Of a stretch of DNA of 64,000 nt, positions 9,620 to 18,076 are shown in pieces (position 1 is the stretch's first letter; each line of letters starts with the position of its first letter). Source of the DNA: Prevotella sp. P3-122 (GTDB taxonomy: Bacteria > Bacteroidota > Bacteroidia > Bacteroidales > Bacteroidaceae); assembly GCF_002251365.1 (NCBI RefSeq), contig NZ_NPJH01000006.1, forward strand, positions 40,895 through 104,894, in the 5' to 3' direction. The notes under the pieces were generated by a model. The model worked only from the letters and a program-made list of their open reading frames with translations. It did not search any database and had not been told where the DNA came from. The position numbers and the translations under genes are program-made.

Positions 9620-11296
9620 TTACTTGCTGACCTTGACCAGTTCCAGGTCGTTGGCAGCATATGCGGCCAGTGACGGGTCTTTGCTGATGGCGAGCTTGAG
9701 AGCCTCAGAAGCTGTCGACACGTTACCCTGACGGGCATTGACGATGGCAGTGAGGTATTCGGTCATGGCATCACGGTTCTTGATGGCGTGGAGTGTGGCC
9801 ACAGCCTTGGCATAGTTCTTGTTGAGGATCTGTGCCAGAGCTGCGCTGTTTGAGATAGAGTTCTCAAGGTTCTGCTCAGCCTGTGCGTAGTTGCCCTTGG
9901 CGATGTTGATGTTGCCCAGCACGTCGTTGAAGCCGTTGGCATCAACAGCCTTACTGAGTGAGCTTTCAGCTTTCACGATATCTCCGTCGCGGAGAGCCAT
10001 GAGTGCGAGGATGCCGTTAGACTCCGGAGCCTTGGTGTTGCAGTTGAAAGCCTTCTGCAGATACTGGTTAGCCTTGGCATTATCACCATTGCTAAATGCG
10101 ATGGCAGCCAGGTTGTTATAGGCGCGATAGTCCTTGTCGTAAAGCTCGGCAGCCTTCTTGTAGATAGCCTCCATGTCGGTAGCGTCCTGCTGCAGGCTTG
10201 CAGCGTAGAGCAGCTCATCGGCAGAGAGCTTGGTGGCGTCGGTCTTGTACTGCTCCATAATCTGCTCATCGCTTCTGCCAATGGTCTCGTAGTTGATGAT
10301 GAGGCGTGAGCGGCGAAGCTCTGGGAGGATGCCGTCGGCAAGCTCACGGAATACGGCGCTCATGTTACGGATCTGACGCTCGCGCTCCTCTGGGTCCTTA
10401 TACATTGAGAGCACTCGGAGAATTACGTCCTTGTCCTGGATGTTGCTTACCTGCACGAGCTTCTGGAAACCTTCCCAGTCCTGTGCGGTGTATCTTGCGC
10501 TAACAGGAGCCTCCACTTTGGTCTCCTTGAGCTGCTTCTTTACATACTGCTCGCTGTTGTCCTGACGCTTGCTGGCCAGTTTGTCGTTGAAGTCGAAGCC
10601 ACCCTCTGGTGAGGCGTAAGCCAATACTTCTATGTTGCGTACATTCAGACCCTCGCGGTCGGCGTTAATCTCCTTGAGCATGTTGACGAACTCCTGTACA
10701 GAGTTGTTCTTAAGCTCGCTCTTACGAAGGTTGGCCTGGTTGACGAGGAACATGATGTTGGCTTCCTGCTTCTTCTCCCTTACACGCTGGAAAGAGTCTG
10801 GTGCTATGCATGCTCCGCCATTGAGCAGGGTCTGGCGATACAGCTCAGAAGTAGCTACGACGCCATAGGCAACCTTCACGGCTGGCATGTCAACCTTCTT
10901 ATTGCCCAACTTTGCATCGAAGGAGAGGTACATGTCGCTCTTCTCCATGCCGGGAGCATACTTGAAGTTGGTCTTCATGCTGTAGCGTCCGCCCACCTTG
11001 TAGGAAACGGTGCGGTCATTGCCCATAACTTTCTCACCCTGGAAGGTTGCACCTTCACCACGTGCCACCTTTCCATCGGCATAACGCAACTCAGGTGTTA
11101 CGGTGATGACAGCCTTGGTCTTCATGTACTTGGCAGGGAAGCTGGCGCTTACCGATGCAGGGATTTCTCCACCCTGTGTCTCAAGAGGTACAGGGGTAAC
11201 AGTGAAATTGTCAGCAGACAGAGGTCCTAATTTAGAACATGATGATAGTACAAACAATGTACATGCTGACAGAATAAAAATTACATTCTTGCGCAT
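9620..11296 (-). CDS. OmpA-like/TPR outer-membrane lipoprotein
   Basis: 558 residues beginning MRKNVIFILSACTLFVLSSC, a lipoprotein signal with Cys at the processing site. Residues about 25-150 look like a beta-rich domain (TPVPLETQGGEIPASVSAS). The middle (about 170-320) carries an OmpA-like peptidoglycan-binding pattern: VRNIEVLAYASPEGGFDFND followed by LASKRQDNSEQYVKKQL. The C-terminal 200 residues are TPR repeats (for example NNLAAIAFSNGDNAKANQYL). The combination suggests an envelope protein tethered to the outer membrane and contacting peptidoglycan, with TPRs as a docking surface; that role is inferred. Two tRNA genes lie upstream on the same strand. Confidence 0.85.
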   Translation of the reverse strand: MRKNVIFILSACTLFVLSSCSKLGPLSADNFTVTPVPLETQGGEIPASVSASFPAKYMKTKAVITVTPELRYADGKVARGEGATFQGEKVMGNDRTVSYKVGGRYSMKTNFKYAPGMEKSDMYLSFDAKLGNKKVDMPAVKVAYGVVATSELYRQTLLNGGACIAPDSFQRVREKKQEANIMFLVNQANLRKSELKNNSVQEFVNMLKEINADREGLNVRNIEVLAYASPEGGFDFNDKLASKRQDNSEQYVKKQLKETKVEAPVSARYTAQDWEGFQKLVQVSNIQDKDVILRVLSMYKDPEERERQIRNMSAVFRELADGILPELRRSRLIINYETIGRSDEQIMEQYKTDATKLSADELLYAASLQQDATDMEAIYKKAAELYDKDYRAYNNLAAIAFSNGDNAKANQYLQKAFNCNTKAPESNGILALMALRDGDIVKAESSLSKAVDANGFNDVLGNINIAKGNYAQAEQNLENSISNSAALAQILNKNYAKAVATLHAIKNRDAMTEYLTAIVNARQGNVSTASEALKLAISKDPSLAAYAANDLELVKVSK

Positions 11297-11319
11297 AATA
11301 TAATAAAGGTTTTAGAATG

Positions 11320-11405
11320 TGCCGCGAGCGGGACTCGAACCCGCACGGCCATTTCTGGCCAAGGGATTTTAAGTCCCTCGTGTCTACCAATTCCACCATT
11401 GCGGC
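11320..11405 (-). tRNA. tRNA-Leu (UAA)
   Basis: An 86-nt class II tRNA with long variable arm. The minus strand starts GCCGCAATGGTGGAATTGG, with an anticodon loop reading ACTTAAAAT (anticodon UAA), a T-arm GCGGGTTCGAGTCCCGC and an acceptor 3' strand TCGCGGC with discriminator A. One acceptor pair is A/C. CCA is not encoded. Confidence 0.96.
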
Positions 11406-11427
11406 AGGTGGGCTAACTATTAAGAGG

Positions 11428-11500
<73 letters not shown>

Positions 11501-11608
11501 ATAGAAGAATATTGACTGCAAAGTTAAGGCTAATTATCGTGATAGCCAAATGTATTTACACTATTTAACTAACAATTGGCGTCATAGCGGCTGAAAAGCA
11601 GACCATAA

Positions 11609-12190
11609 TCAGTTCACGTTGAGGATACCATATGGTCCTGTTGTGGAGCAGCGGTATCTGGTCAGCTTGTTGCCCTTGTCACCCTCGATTATAAATCCCC
11701 CTCCATTGAGGTCGTACTTCCTGCCGCATTTCCCGCAGGTGCCCACACCAACAGTGTTTATGCTGATGGGATAGCTTTTCAGTGGAAGGGCATTTGGGCT
11801 GAAACAGTTGGGGCACTCACGGTCGTATGCGTACAATATAGCGTCTACGGAATTGCCGTAGCCTACAATCAGTCCACCGTTCTTGCCAAGCACGAGGCTC
11901 CTTCGCTCGTCTACGGCATTGAATATAGACTCGCTACGGTTGCCCTGATTGTTCTCGAATACGAAATAGCGTGCCCCCGATTTCTGCGAGGTGGTGATAG
12001 AGACGAATGTGCCCGAGTAGAGAGTGAGCGCACTTGCCAGGGTTGGGTCTTGGTGTACGCTGTTATCGAACACCAGATAACATGGAGAGCTATCGTACTC
12101 AAACTCTGAGTCGCCACACGACAATATGCCGGCCATAATTATAGCCGGCACAATAAGAATAGTCCAATGGTATACTTTCAGTCTTCTCAT
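11609..12190 (-). CDS. Lipoprotein with paired CxxC (zinc-ribbon or Rieske-like)
   Basis: The ATG at 12190 gives MRRLKVYHWTILIVPAIIMA followed by GILSCG, a lipoprotein signal; a GTG eight codons upstream is possible but breaks that pattern. The mature protein of about 165 residues has CPNC at about 127-130 and CGKCGRKYDLNGG at about 151-163. This is a four-cysteine arrangement typical of a small zinc ribbon; it recalls a Rieske-like fold, but the His ligands of a Rieske cluster are not seen, so I favour structural zinc. Function is unknown. It is 24 bp downstream of argH on the same strand and ends a pyrE-SRPBCC-argH series. Confidence 0.75.
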   Translation of the reverse strand: MRRLKVYHWTILIVPAIIMAGILSCGDSEFEYDSSPCYLVFDNSVHQDPTLASALTLYSGTFVSITTSQKSGARYFVFENNQGNRSESIFNAVDERRSLVLGKNGGLIVGYGNSVDAILYAYDRECPNCFSPNALPLKSYPISINTVGVGTCGKCGRKYDLNGGGFIIEGDKGNKLTRYRCSTTGPYGILNVN

Positions 12191-12214
12191 ATCCACATCT
12201 TCTTGTCCTTTCAC

Positions 12215-13558
12215 CTAAGGCAATGACAGCAGGGCAGCCTCTGCCTCGTCAACCCTCTGGAAATGGAACTCCTCAAGAATGCCTTCCATCAGGGCCGTTA
12301 TCCTGTCGTTGCACAAGTTGCCGATGGAGCCTTCGTGAGTGTGGTGGATATTGCGGTCGGCTTTGAACGTCCCGGCCTCAATTTCCAGTCCCACTGTCTT
12401 GTAAGCGTCGCGGAAGGGCATGCCGGCGGCAGCAAGCTTGTTTACTTCCTCGACAGAGAACATCGGGTCGTACATGGGATTGTCGAGGATATGCTCGTTG
12501 ACCTCCATCTGGTTTATGATGTATGCAGCCATCTGCAGACAGTCTGCCAGCTCGTCGAAAGCGGGCAGGAACACCTCCTTGATAATCTGCAGGTCACGGA
12601 AATAGCCTGTGGGCAGGTTGTTCATTATCAGCGTCACCTGCTGCGGTAGCGCCTGTAGCTTATTGCATTTTGCCCTTATCAGCTCGAAGACATCCGGATT
12701 TTTCTTGTGCGGCATGATGCTTGAGCCGGTCGTACACTCCTTTGGCAGCTTCACAAACGAGAAGTTCTGGCTGTTGAATAGGCATGCGTCGAAGGCCATT
12801 TTCGCAACCGTTCCTGCCACCGATGCCAAGGCGAAAGCCACATTGCGCTCGGTCTTTCCTCGTCCCATCTGCGCATATACCACGTTGTAGTCCATAGAGT
12901 CGAAGCCCAGAAGTCGGGTTGTCATGGAACGGTCAAGGGGGAACGAGCTGCCATATCCGGCAGCCGAGCCGAGAGGGTTGCGGTTGGTCATGCGATAGGC
13001 GGCCTGCAGGAAGAGCATGTCGTCGGCGAGGCTCTCGGCGTGTGCTCCGAACCACAGTCCGAACGATGACGGCATGGCTATCTGCAGATGCGTGTATCCC
13101 GGCATGAGAATATCCTTGTACTGCTCGCTCTTGCCAATCAGCTCGTCGAAGAGCTGCTTCACGGCAACGACGATGTCGCGCAGACGCCTGCGTGTGAAAA
13201 GTTTCAGGTCTACGAGCACCTGGTCATTACGCGACCGTCCGGAGTGTATTTTCTTGCCAATGTCTCCAAGCTTGCGTGTGAGCATAAGCTCCACTTGTGA
13301 GTGGACATCCTCCACACCGTCCTCGATTACGAAATCGCCGCTCTCGCACAGGGCGTAGATAGAGCGCAGCTCGGCGAGCAGCAGCTTCAGCTCGTCAGCC
13401 TGGAGAAGTCCTATCGACTCCAGCATGGTGATGTGAGCCATAGAGCCTATGACGTCGTATTTGGCGAGATAGAGGTCCATCTCGCGGTCGCGGCCAACAG
13501 TGAAGCGTTCTATTTCCTTGTTTATCTCAAAATTCTTTTCCCAGAGTTTCTGTGCCAT
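12215..13558 (-). CDS. argH: Argininosuccinate lyase
   Basis: 447 residues, normal length. It converts argininosuccinate to arginine and fumarate in the cytoplasm, the last step of arginine synthesis. The fumarase/aspartase-superfamily signature GSSIMPHKKNPD is present (about 281-292, catalytic Ser), with HSGRSRNDQVLVDLKLF (about 107-123) and GYTHLQIAMP (about 156-165) supplying further active-site residues. It starts 27 bp after the SRPBCC gene and is followed 24 bp later by the CxxC lipoprotein. No other arginine genes are in the window. Confidence 0.97.
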   Translation of the reverse strand: MAQKLWEKNFEINKEIERFTVGRDREMDLYLAKYDVIGSMAHITMLESIGLLQADELKLLLAELRSIYALCESGDFVIEDGVEDVHSQVELMLTRKLGDIGKKIHSGRSRNDQVLVDLKLFTRRRLRDIVVAVKQLFDELIGKSEQYKDILMPGYTHLQIAMPSSFGLWFGAHAESLADDMLFLQAAYRMTNRNPLGSAAGYGSSFPLDRSMTTRLLGFDSMDYNVVYAQMGRGKTERNVAFALASVAGTVAKMAFDACLFNSQNFSFVKLPKECTTGSSIMPHKKNPDVFELIRAKCNKLQALPQQVTLIMNNLPTGYFRDLQIIKEVFLPAFDELADCLQMAAYIINQMEVNEHILDNPMYDPMFSVEEVNKLAAAGMPFRDAYKTVGLEIEAGTFKADRNIHHTHEGSIGNLCNDRITALMEGILEEFHFQRVDEAEAALLSLP

Positions 13559-13585
13559 GTCGTTATAGTGGTTAGTGTGCAGTCC

Positions 13586-13996
13586 CTATTCGTACCTGAT
13601 CATCTGCAGTGCGTCGGCAATCTTCTCAAGACCCTCCTGCAGGGGCTTCGATACCATTCCCTTGATGAAGGGGTTCAACTCGGCCTTAATTGTTAGCTTC
13701 ATCTTGCTGGAGCTCTCGGTCACTGGCAATATCTGTATCCAAAAGTTGAATGCCAGCGGGCTCTCCTCGGTTGCGAACTTGATGCACTTCGGCTCCTCGC
13801 GGTCAACGATACGCAGTCTTACCGCTCCCATAGGCGTTGACAGCGACAGGCTGTCGGCATCAAACGACAGGTCGTTGAGCTTGTCGGCAGGGATGCGGTC
13901 TTTCACCTTATTAATATTATTAAGGTCGCACAACATGCCGTATACCGACTGTTGGGAATAGGGGATTTGTCTAACGGTACTTTCAAATGTTGCCAT
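13586..13996 (-). CDS. SRPBCC-fold (START-like) protein
   Basis: A 136-residue cytoplasmic protein starting MATFESTVRQIPYSQQSVYG at 13996; the longer frame overlaps pyrE and was rejected. The order of a short strand (FESTVRQI), paired helices (SQQSVYGMLCDLNN), a beta sheet (FWIQILPVTESSSKMKLTIK) and a long C-terminal helix (MVSKPLQEGLEKIADALQMI) is the helix-grip SRPBCC/polyketide-cyclase-like layout that binds hydrophobic ligands. Ligand and role are unknown. It lies 7 bp after pyrE and 27 bp before argH, an arrangement typical of one operon. Confidence 0.8.
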   Translation of the reverse strand: MATFESTVRQIPYSQQSVYGMLCDLNNINKVKDRIPADKLNDLSFDADSLSLSTPMGAVRLRIVDREEPKCIKFATEESPLAFNFWIQILPVTESSSKMKLTIKAELNPFIKGMVSKPLQEGLEKIADALQMIRYE

Positions 13997-14003
13997 ACAC
14001 GGT

Positions 14004-14636
14004 TTATTTTTTCCAGTTTGCGGGATCCTTGCGCCACTCGTTAAGCACCTCGACATCAGTTTCGGCGATATATCCTGTCTCAAGAGCCTGGGCCACCACA
14101 TGCTCGTAGTCGGTGAGGGTGACGAGCTTAACACCAGCCTCAGCGAAAGCCTGCTCGGCAACAGGGAAGCCATAGGTATATGATGCAACCATGCCCACCA
14201 CCTCGCAGCCAGCCTGGCGCAGGGCCTCCACAGCCTTTAGCGAGCTGCCGCCTGTTGATATGAGGTCCTCAACGACAACAACCTTCATGCCAGGTTTCAC
14301 CTCGCCCTCGATGAGGTTAGCGAGTCCATGGTCCTTTGGCTTTGAGCGCACATACGAGAATGGCAAGTGCAATGCGTCGGCTACGAGGGCTCCCTGCGCT
14401 ATGGCACCTGTGGCAACTCCTGCCACTCCCTCAGCGTCGGCGAAATGCTCGAGTACGGCATGTACCAGCTCCAGCTTCACAAAGTTGCGAAGCTCAGGGA
14501 ACGACAAGGTCTTGCGGTTATCACAATAGAAAGGAGACTTCCAGCCGCTTGCCCATGTGAACGGGTCGTTGGGCTGAAGTTTTATGGCCTTTACATTCAA
14601 AAGGCGTGAGGCGAATTCTTTTTTCAAGCTGTCCAT
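14004..14636 (-). CDS. pyrE: Orotate phosphoribosyltransferase
   Basis: 210 residues. It joins orotate and PRPP to form OMP in pyrimidine synthesis. The PRPP-binding motif VVVVEDLISTGGSSLKA is at about 117-133, the N-terminal substrate region KLQPNDPFTWASGWKSPFYC at about 18-37, and the flexible-loop YVRSKPKDHG supplies catalytic Lys. First gene of the minus-strand cluster pyrE - SRPBCC - argH - lipoprotein. The upstream 60 bp hold a hairpin repeat rather than an obvious attenuator. Confidence 0.96.
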   Translation of the reverse strand: MDSLKKEFASRLLNVKAIKLQPNDPFTWASGWKSPFYCDNRKTLSFPELRNFVKLELVHAVLEHFADAEGVAGVATGAIAQGALVADALHLPFSYVRSKPKDHGLANLIEGEVKPGMKVVVVEDLISTGGSSLKAVEALRQAGCEVVGMVASYTYGFPVAEQAFAEAGVKLVTLTDYEHVVAQALETGYIAETDVEVLNEWRKDPANWKK

Positions 14637-14664
14637 AATATAATGTTTTGAGTGTAATCAGCTG

Positions 14665-14760
14665 CAAAGATAGTGCAAATGAGCGAAACAACAAAGAAAA
14701 AGGTTTTTCTTTTTGTTTCCGAGTGCAGCCTATCTTATCTAAAGATAGTGCAAATGAGCG
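14665..14760. repeat. Imperfect palindrome with a 20-bp direct repeat
   Basis: The 20-mer AAAGATAGTGCAAATGAGCG occurs at 14666-14685 and again at 14741-14760. Between the copies lie complementary A- and T-rich arms (AAAGAAAAA / TTTTTCTTT near 14693-14713), and the sequence just before the second copy (TGCAGCCTATCTT) is roughly complementary to the first, so 14665-14741 can fold as one long imperfect hairpin. It sits between the divergent pyrE and AAA genes. It could be a small mobile-repeat relic or a structured 5' region; no protein is encoded. Confidence 0.6.
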
Positions 14761-14818
14761 GAATTACAAAACAAAAAAATGATATTTGGTCTATCTTCGA
14801 AAAAAATCGGGCAAATAG

Positions 14819-14850
14819 TTTTGCCATGTGAAGGAAAGTACTTATATTTG
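14819..14850 (+). promoter_or_regulatory. Bacteroidota-type promoter
   Basis: TTTTG at 14819-14823 and TATATTTG at 14843-14850 are separated by 19 nt, matching the TTTG / TAnnTTTG consensus of the primary sigma factor in this phylum. It would start the leader and AAA ATPase transcript near 14857. Confidence 0.75.
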
Positions 14851-14856
14851 CAGCCG

Positions 14857-15090
14857 GTTCCTAAGAATCACGACAATGACAACAATTATCATCAAATCAA
14901 AGAAAACAAACGTTTATCACTCTGGTGCCTCGGGAGCCCTTGTCCCGATGCAGATGTAAACGTATGTGTTCTTTGACTTAATGATACAATTATGTCAAGC
15001 CGGAGGCGGCTTGATTAGTTTTTCGGAACTCCAATTATCTTGTTGGGAAACGTGTGGCCTCACACTTTTTAGGTTTGTCCCGTAGCACAG
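14857..15090 (+). ncRNA. Structured leader or small RNA with 27-codon ORF and two terminator-like hairpins
   Basis: The region between the promoter and the AAA ATPase has no long gene. A 27-codon ORF (14876-14959) opens MTTIIIKSKKTN. It is followed by a perfect 7-bp hairpin TCAAGCC/GGCTTGA (14995-15014) running into a T-rich stretch (to 15024), then GTGTG/CACAC (15052-15065) followed by TTTTT (15066-15070). Both look like intrinsic terminators. The layout fits a short stable RNA of about 170-210 nt or an attenuator leader that controls the downstream ATPase. The hairpins are seen; the regulatory role is inferred, and translation of the ORF is unproven. Confidence 0.4.
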
Positions 15091-15214
15091 TTGTGGCGAC
15101 GGGGTGGACTATCAACAGCATGTCGTAGATATGCGAAACTGTAATTATTTAATTGTTATTGCCATGATTGAAATATTAAGGAAAACAGGCTCCACGTCTA
15201 AGATGGAGCCAAAT

Positions 15215-17665
15215 ATGTCAGATTTCACATTCAGTAAAATCAATATTACTGTCGGCACCACCGACATGAAGACGAGCAGCACTCCGCCGTATGTCTTCCA
15301 GCAAGATAATCTCCCAATTGTAATTGACATTGACAACATAAGTTGCAAAAGCGAGCCTGACGGTCAGTCGTTCAGGATAGAGCTGCTCCGGCGTGGGAGC
15401 GCCGACCCTCTCTACCAGACAGAATACTCGCCTTCCTTTGACGGCGACTATTTCCTGCATACCATTGATGACATTGCCGACAAGCTCATACCAGGCATCT
15501 ATCGACTGCGGTTGTCGAACATCACGCCAGACACTCCCGATGTCCGCCTGTTGTCCGACGCTTGCTCGTGCAGTTATTCCTTCACCTTACTGGCCAACGG
15601 CGAGAGTCTCGTCCATCCTGCCATCACCAATGCCACGGCAACCATAGCCAATGGTCGGGAACTGGTGTTGAGTATGGACGGCAGATGGAGTGTTGGACAA
15701 AAGGATGTCTTCGACATCTATTGTCACAACGGCTCGCTCATGCTCGTGGCACAAGGAAGTTGCATGCCGAGGAAACGTACTGCGGGAAGGAATTTGCGTG
15801 TGGTGCTGACAGCTGCGCACCCATGGGCTGATGGCGCATACGCATGTCTGGTAACCCATAACGGTGAGCCTTTTGCGAGGGTAGACCTGACGGTGCATGG
15901 CGGCAGGGATGTCCGAGTGACAGGATTGGGGAGCATCAGTCCCGGAAGTCACGACCATGTGATGGCAGGCAGGCTGATACAGGATGCCCACGACAGCAAA
16001 CTGTGGAAGAGACTCAGGGACACCGTAGGCTGCGGACAGCTTAAACGGCATGCTCTGGACTATTGCCGTATGGCCATTCACAACGAGATTAGAAGGTTGC
16101 ACGAGGTTGCTGCCATCAGGCGTTGCGACCATCACTTCATAATTGGCGAGCCTGATGCGGCCACGAGAACAGCTATAGAGCGGTTCGCAAATGTTGCCAT
16201 GCCTGGAAAGTTTTTCAAGAGCGTTGACGCACCACGCCTTACCCAGTCGTCGAATATTGCTGACCCCATGGAGGAAGTCCGCGACAGGATGAGCGACAAG
16301 GGCAATGTGCTGTGCATATATGGTGTCGGCTCGCTACTATGGGCAGCAGGCCGTCAGGTTGGAGCGTACATAGAGGAGTGTATGGTCAGCGGCGATGCGC
16401 CCACGATATTCTTCCTCGGCAACAGGTCGGAGATAGAGCAGCTGAAGGAGCAATATCCCGTCATGGCTGGTAAGGTGCCGGCAGAAAACATGGTGGAGAT
16501 AGAGCCGCTGACGGCAGACGAGATTATGTATGGCATACAGCAAGAGCTTGAAAGCCGTGAGCTGACATTGTCAGAAGAGGCTGCGGAAGCTATAGAGAGT
16601 GGGTTGCGGAAGAGGGCTGAGGCAGGACTGTTGGGTAACAAGACCTCGGACTACTGTGTGCGCTTTGTCGAAGAGTCACTCATGGAGGGCTTCCGCAAGA
16701 GGATGATAACATCCTGCTTCACGGCCAATGGTGACATCCACCATGCGCTCACCACTATAGAGGCTTGCGACATCAACTGGACACCCATGGGATGTGGCAG
16801 CAGCAATATTGCCGACAGCCTGGAGGATATAAACGGAATGGTGGGACTGAAGAGCGTGAAGACTACCATCAGGAACATCGCCATGAAAGCGATGTTTGAC
16901 AACAGATGTACGGAGGTGGGAGGCATGCGTGCTGCCAATTGCCATCATCTGATATTCACAGGCAATCCGGGCACTGGAAAGACCACCGTGGCAAAGAAAC
17001 TCGGCAAGGTGTTCCATGCGCTGGGTATTCTCTCCAAGGGAAATGTCGTGGTGGCCGAGAGGAGCACTATCGTCGGACGCTACATCGGGCAGACGGAGCA
17101 GAACATGCAGCGTCTGCTGGAGCAGGCGCGCGGCAACGTGCTATTCATCGATGAGGCATATACCCTCGTCGACACTTCCGATGACCGCAAGGACTACGGC
17201 TACAGGGCCATAGAATGCCTGCTCACCGTGCTCTCGAATAAGAATCCAGATATGGTGGTCATCATGGCGGGATATGCCAAGGACATGGACAGGATGCTGG
17301 ATGCCAATCCCGGACTGCGGGGTCGGTTCCCACATCATCTTCACTTCGATGACTACAGTGTTGAGGAACTTATGGAGATTAGTGTCAACTACCTTTCTGC
17401 CAACGGGCTTGCCATAACACCTGATGCTGCCGCCGCTATGCGCCAGCTTGTTGAGGGGCAGACTGCCAACAAGGGCCGTGATTTCAGTAATGCCCGCTGG
17501 ATGGAACAACTTGTTGACACAGACATCATCCCTGCCGTTTCTGAGCGTATCTTCTCAGCCACATATGATAGTGAGGCTGCAATATGGGAGGTGACGGACG
17601 CTGACATGAAGGCCGTAGCGGCAAAATATGCACAGAAAGAACCCAAGAGGAAAATAGGGTTTTGA
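15215..17665 (+). CDS. CbxX/CfxQ (SpoVK)-type AAA+ ATPase with a degenerate first AAA module
   Basis: The start is ambiguous: I use the ATG at 15215 (MSDFTFSKINITVG), but in-frame ATGs at 15131, 15164 and 15203 and a GTG at 15104 also exist. The first 260 residues look beta-rich and of unknown fold. A middle region (about 290-500) has AAA-like spacing but lacks Walker motifs, so it is probably an inactive AAA module. The C-terminal module is intact: GNPGTGKT (about 584-591), pore-loop VGRYIGQTEQ, Walker B VLFIDEAYTL, and sensor/arginine finger region GYAKDMDRMLDANPGLRGRF. CbxX/CfxQ proteins remodel partner complexes (rubisco activase is one). Fused N-terminal domains of this kind usually select the partner; none is identifiable nearby. 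Confidence 0.85.
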   Translation: MSDFTFSKINITVGTTDMKTSSTPPYVFQQDNLPIVIDIDNISCKSEPDGQSFRIELLRRGSADPLYQTEYSPSFDGDYFLHTIDDIADKLIPGIYRLRLSNITPDTPDVRLLSDACSCSYSFTLLANGESLVHPAITNATATIANGRELVLSMDGRWSVGQKDVFDIYCHNGSLMLVAQGSCMPRKRTAGRNLRVVLTAAHPWADGAYACLVTHNGEPFARVDLTVHGGRDVRVTGLGSISPGSHDHVMAGRLIQDAHDSKLWKRLRDTVGCGQLKRHALDYCRMAIHNEIRRLHEVAAIRRCDHHFIIGEPDAATRTAIERFANVAMPGKFFKSVDAPRLTQSSNIADPMEEVRDRMSDKGNVLCIYGVGSLLWAAGRQVGAYIEECMVSGDAPTIFFLGNRSEIEQLKEQYPVMAGKVPAENMVEIEPLTADEIMYGIQQELESRELTLSEEAAEAIESGLRKRAEAGLLGNKTSDYCVRFVEESLMEGFRKRMITSCFTANGDIHHALTTIEACDINWTPMGCGSSNIADSLEDINGMVGLKSVKTTIRNIAMKAMFDNRCTEVGGMRAANCHHLIFTGNPGTGKTTVAKKLGKVFHALGILSKGNVVVAERSTIVGRYIGQTEQNMQRLLEQARGNVLFIDEAYTLVDTSDDRKDYGYRAIECLLTVLSNKNPDMVVIMAGYAKDMDRMLDANPGLRGRFPHHLHFDDYSVEELMEISVNYLSANGLAITPDAAAAMRQLVEGQTANKGRDFSNARWMEQLVDTDIIPAVSERIFSATYDSEAAIWEVTDADMKAVAAKYAQKEPKRKIGF

Positions 17666-17673
17666 GGGGTAAG

Positions 17674-17989
17674 GTAGGGTGTACAGTTTGATGTGCAAAA
17701 ATTGAATATCCTAATTCTGAAGTTCATGTCGGTAATTGTCGCGCTGTAAGCGCAAAAGCACATAGCCCAGGGTAAAGCGAAGCGGCACCCTGGGTGTAGC
17801 GGGTTGTTGTCCCTGCGCGCTGTAAGCGCAAAAGCGTTATCTGTCCTGCCATTATCTACGCTTTTGCCCTTAGCAGGGCGACCATCAACTACGTGAAATA
17901 ACCCAGGGTGTCGCTACGCTCTACCCTGGGCTATGCGCAGGTTGCCCCTTCTTTGCTACTGATTTTGCACATCAAACTGTACACCCTAC
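17674..17989. mobile_element. 316-bp non-coding element with 27-bp perfect terminal inverted repeats (MITE-like)
   Basis: The first 27 bases, beginning GTAGGGTGTACAGTTTGATG (17674-17700), are repeated as an exact reverse complement at 17963-17989. Weaker complementarity continues outside into AGGGG/CCCCT. Inside are two hairpin-forming segments built on CCCAGGGT...ACCCTGGG (about 17763-17793 and 17901-17931) that are also complementary to each other, and two copies of GCGCTGTAAGCGCAAAAGC (17741-17759 and 17818-17836). No ORF is present. It occupies nearly all of the 411-bp space between the convergent AAA and M3 genes. A MITE-like passenger element is the best guess; a strong bidirectional terminator structure is the alternative. 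Confidence 0.62.
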
Positions 17990-18076
17990 TTCCCCTGACA
18001 ACCTTAAAGGGGAGGGAGAGGATAGGAAACAATATAGGGGCGCATTGTTGCGCCCCTATTATTTGTGGTTGTTTTC

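Noticed and set aside
9610..9738. Extended N-terminus of the thioredoxin-like lipoprotein from an ATG at 9738
   Set aside because: It overlaps the upstream lipoprotein gene and hides a perfect lipoprotein signal peptide that starts at 9609.
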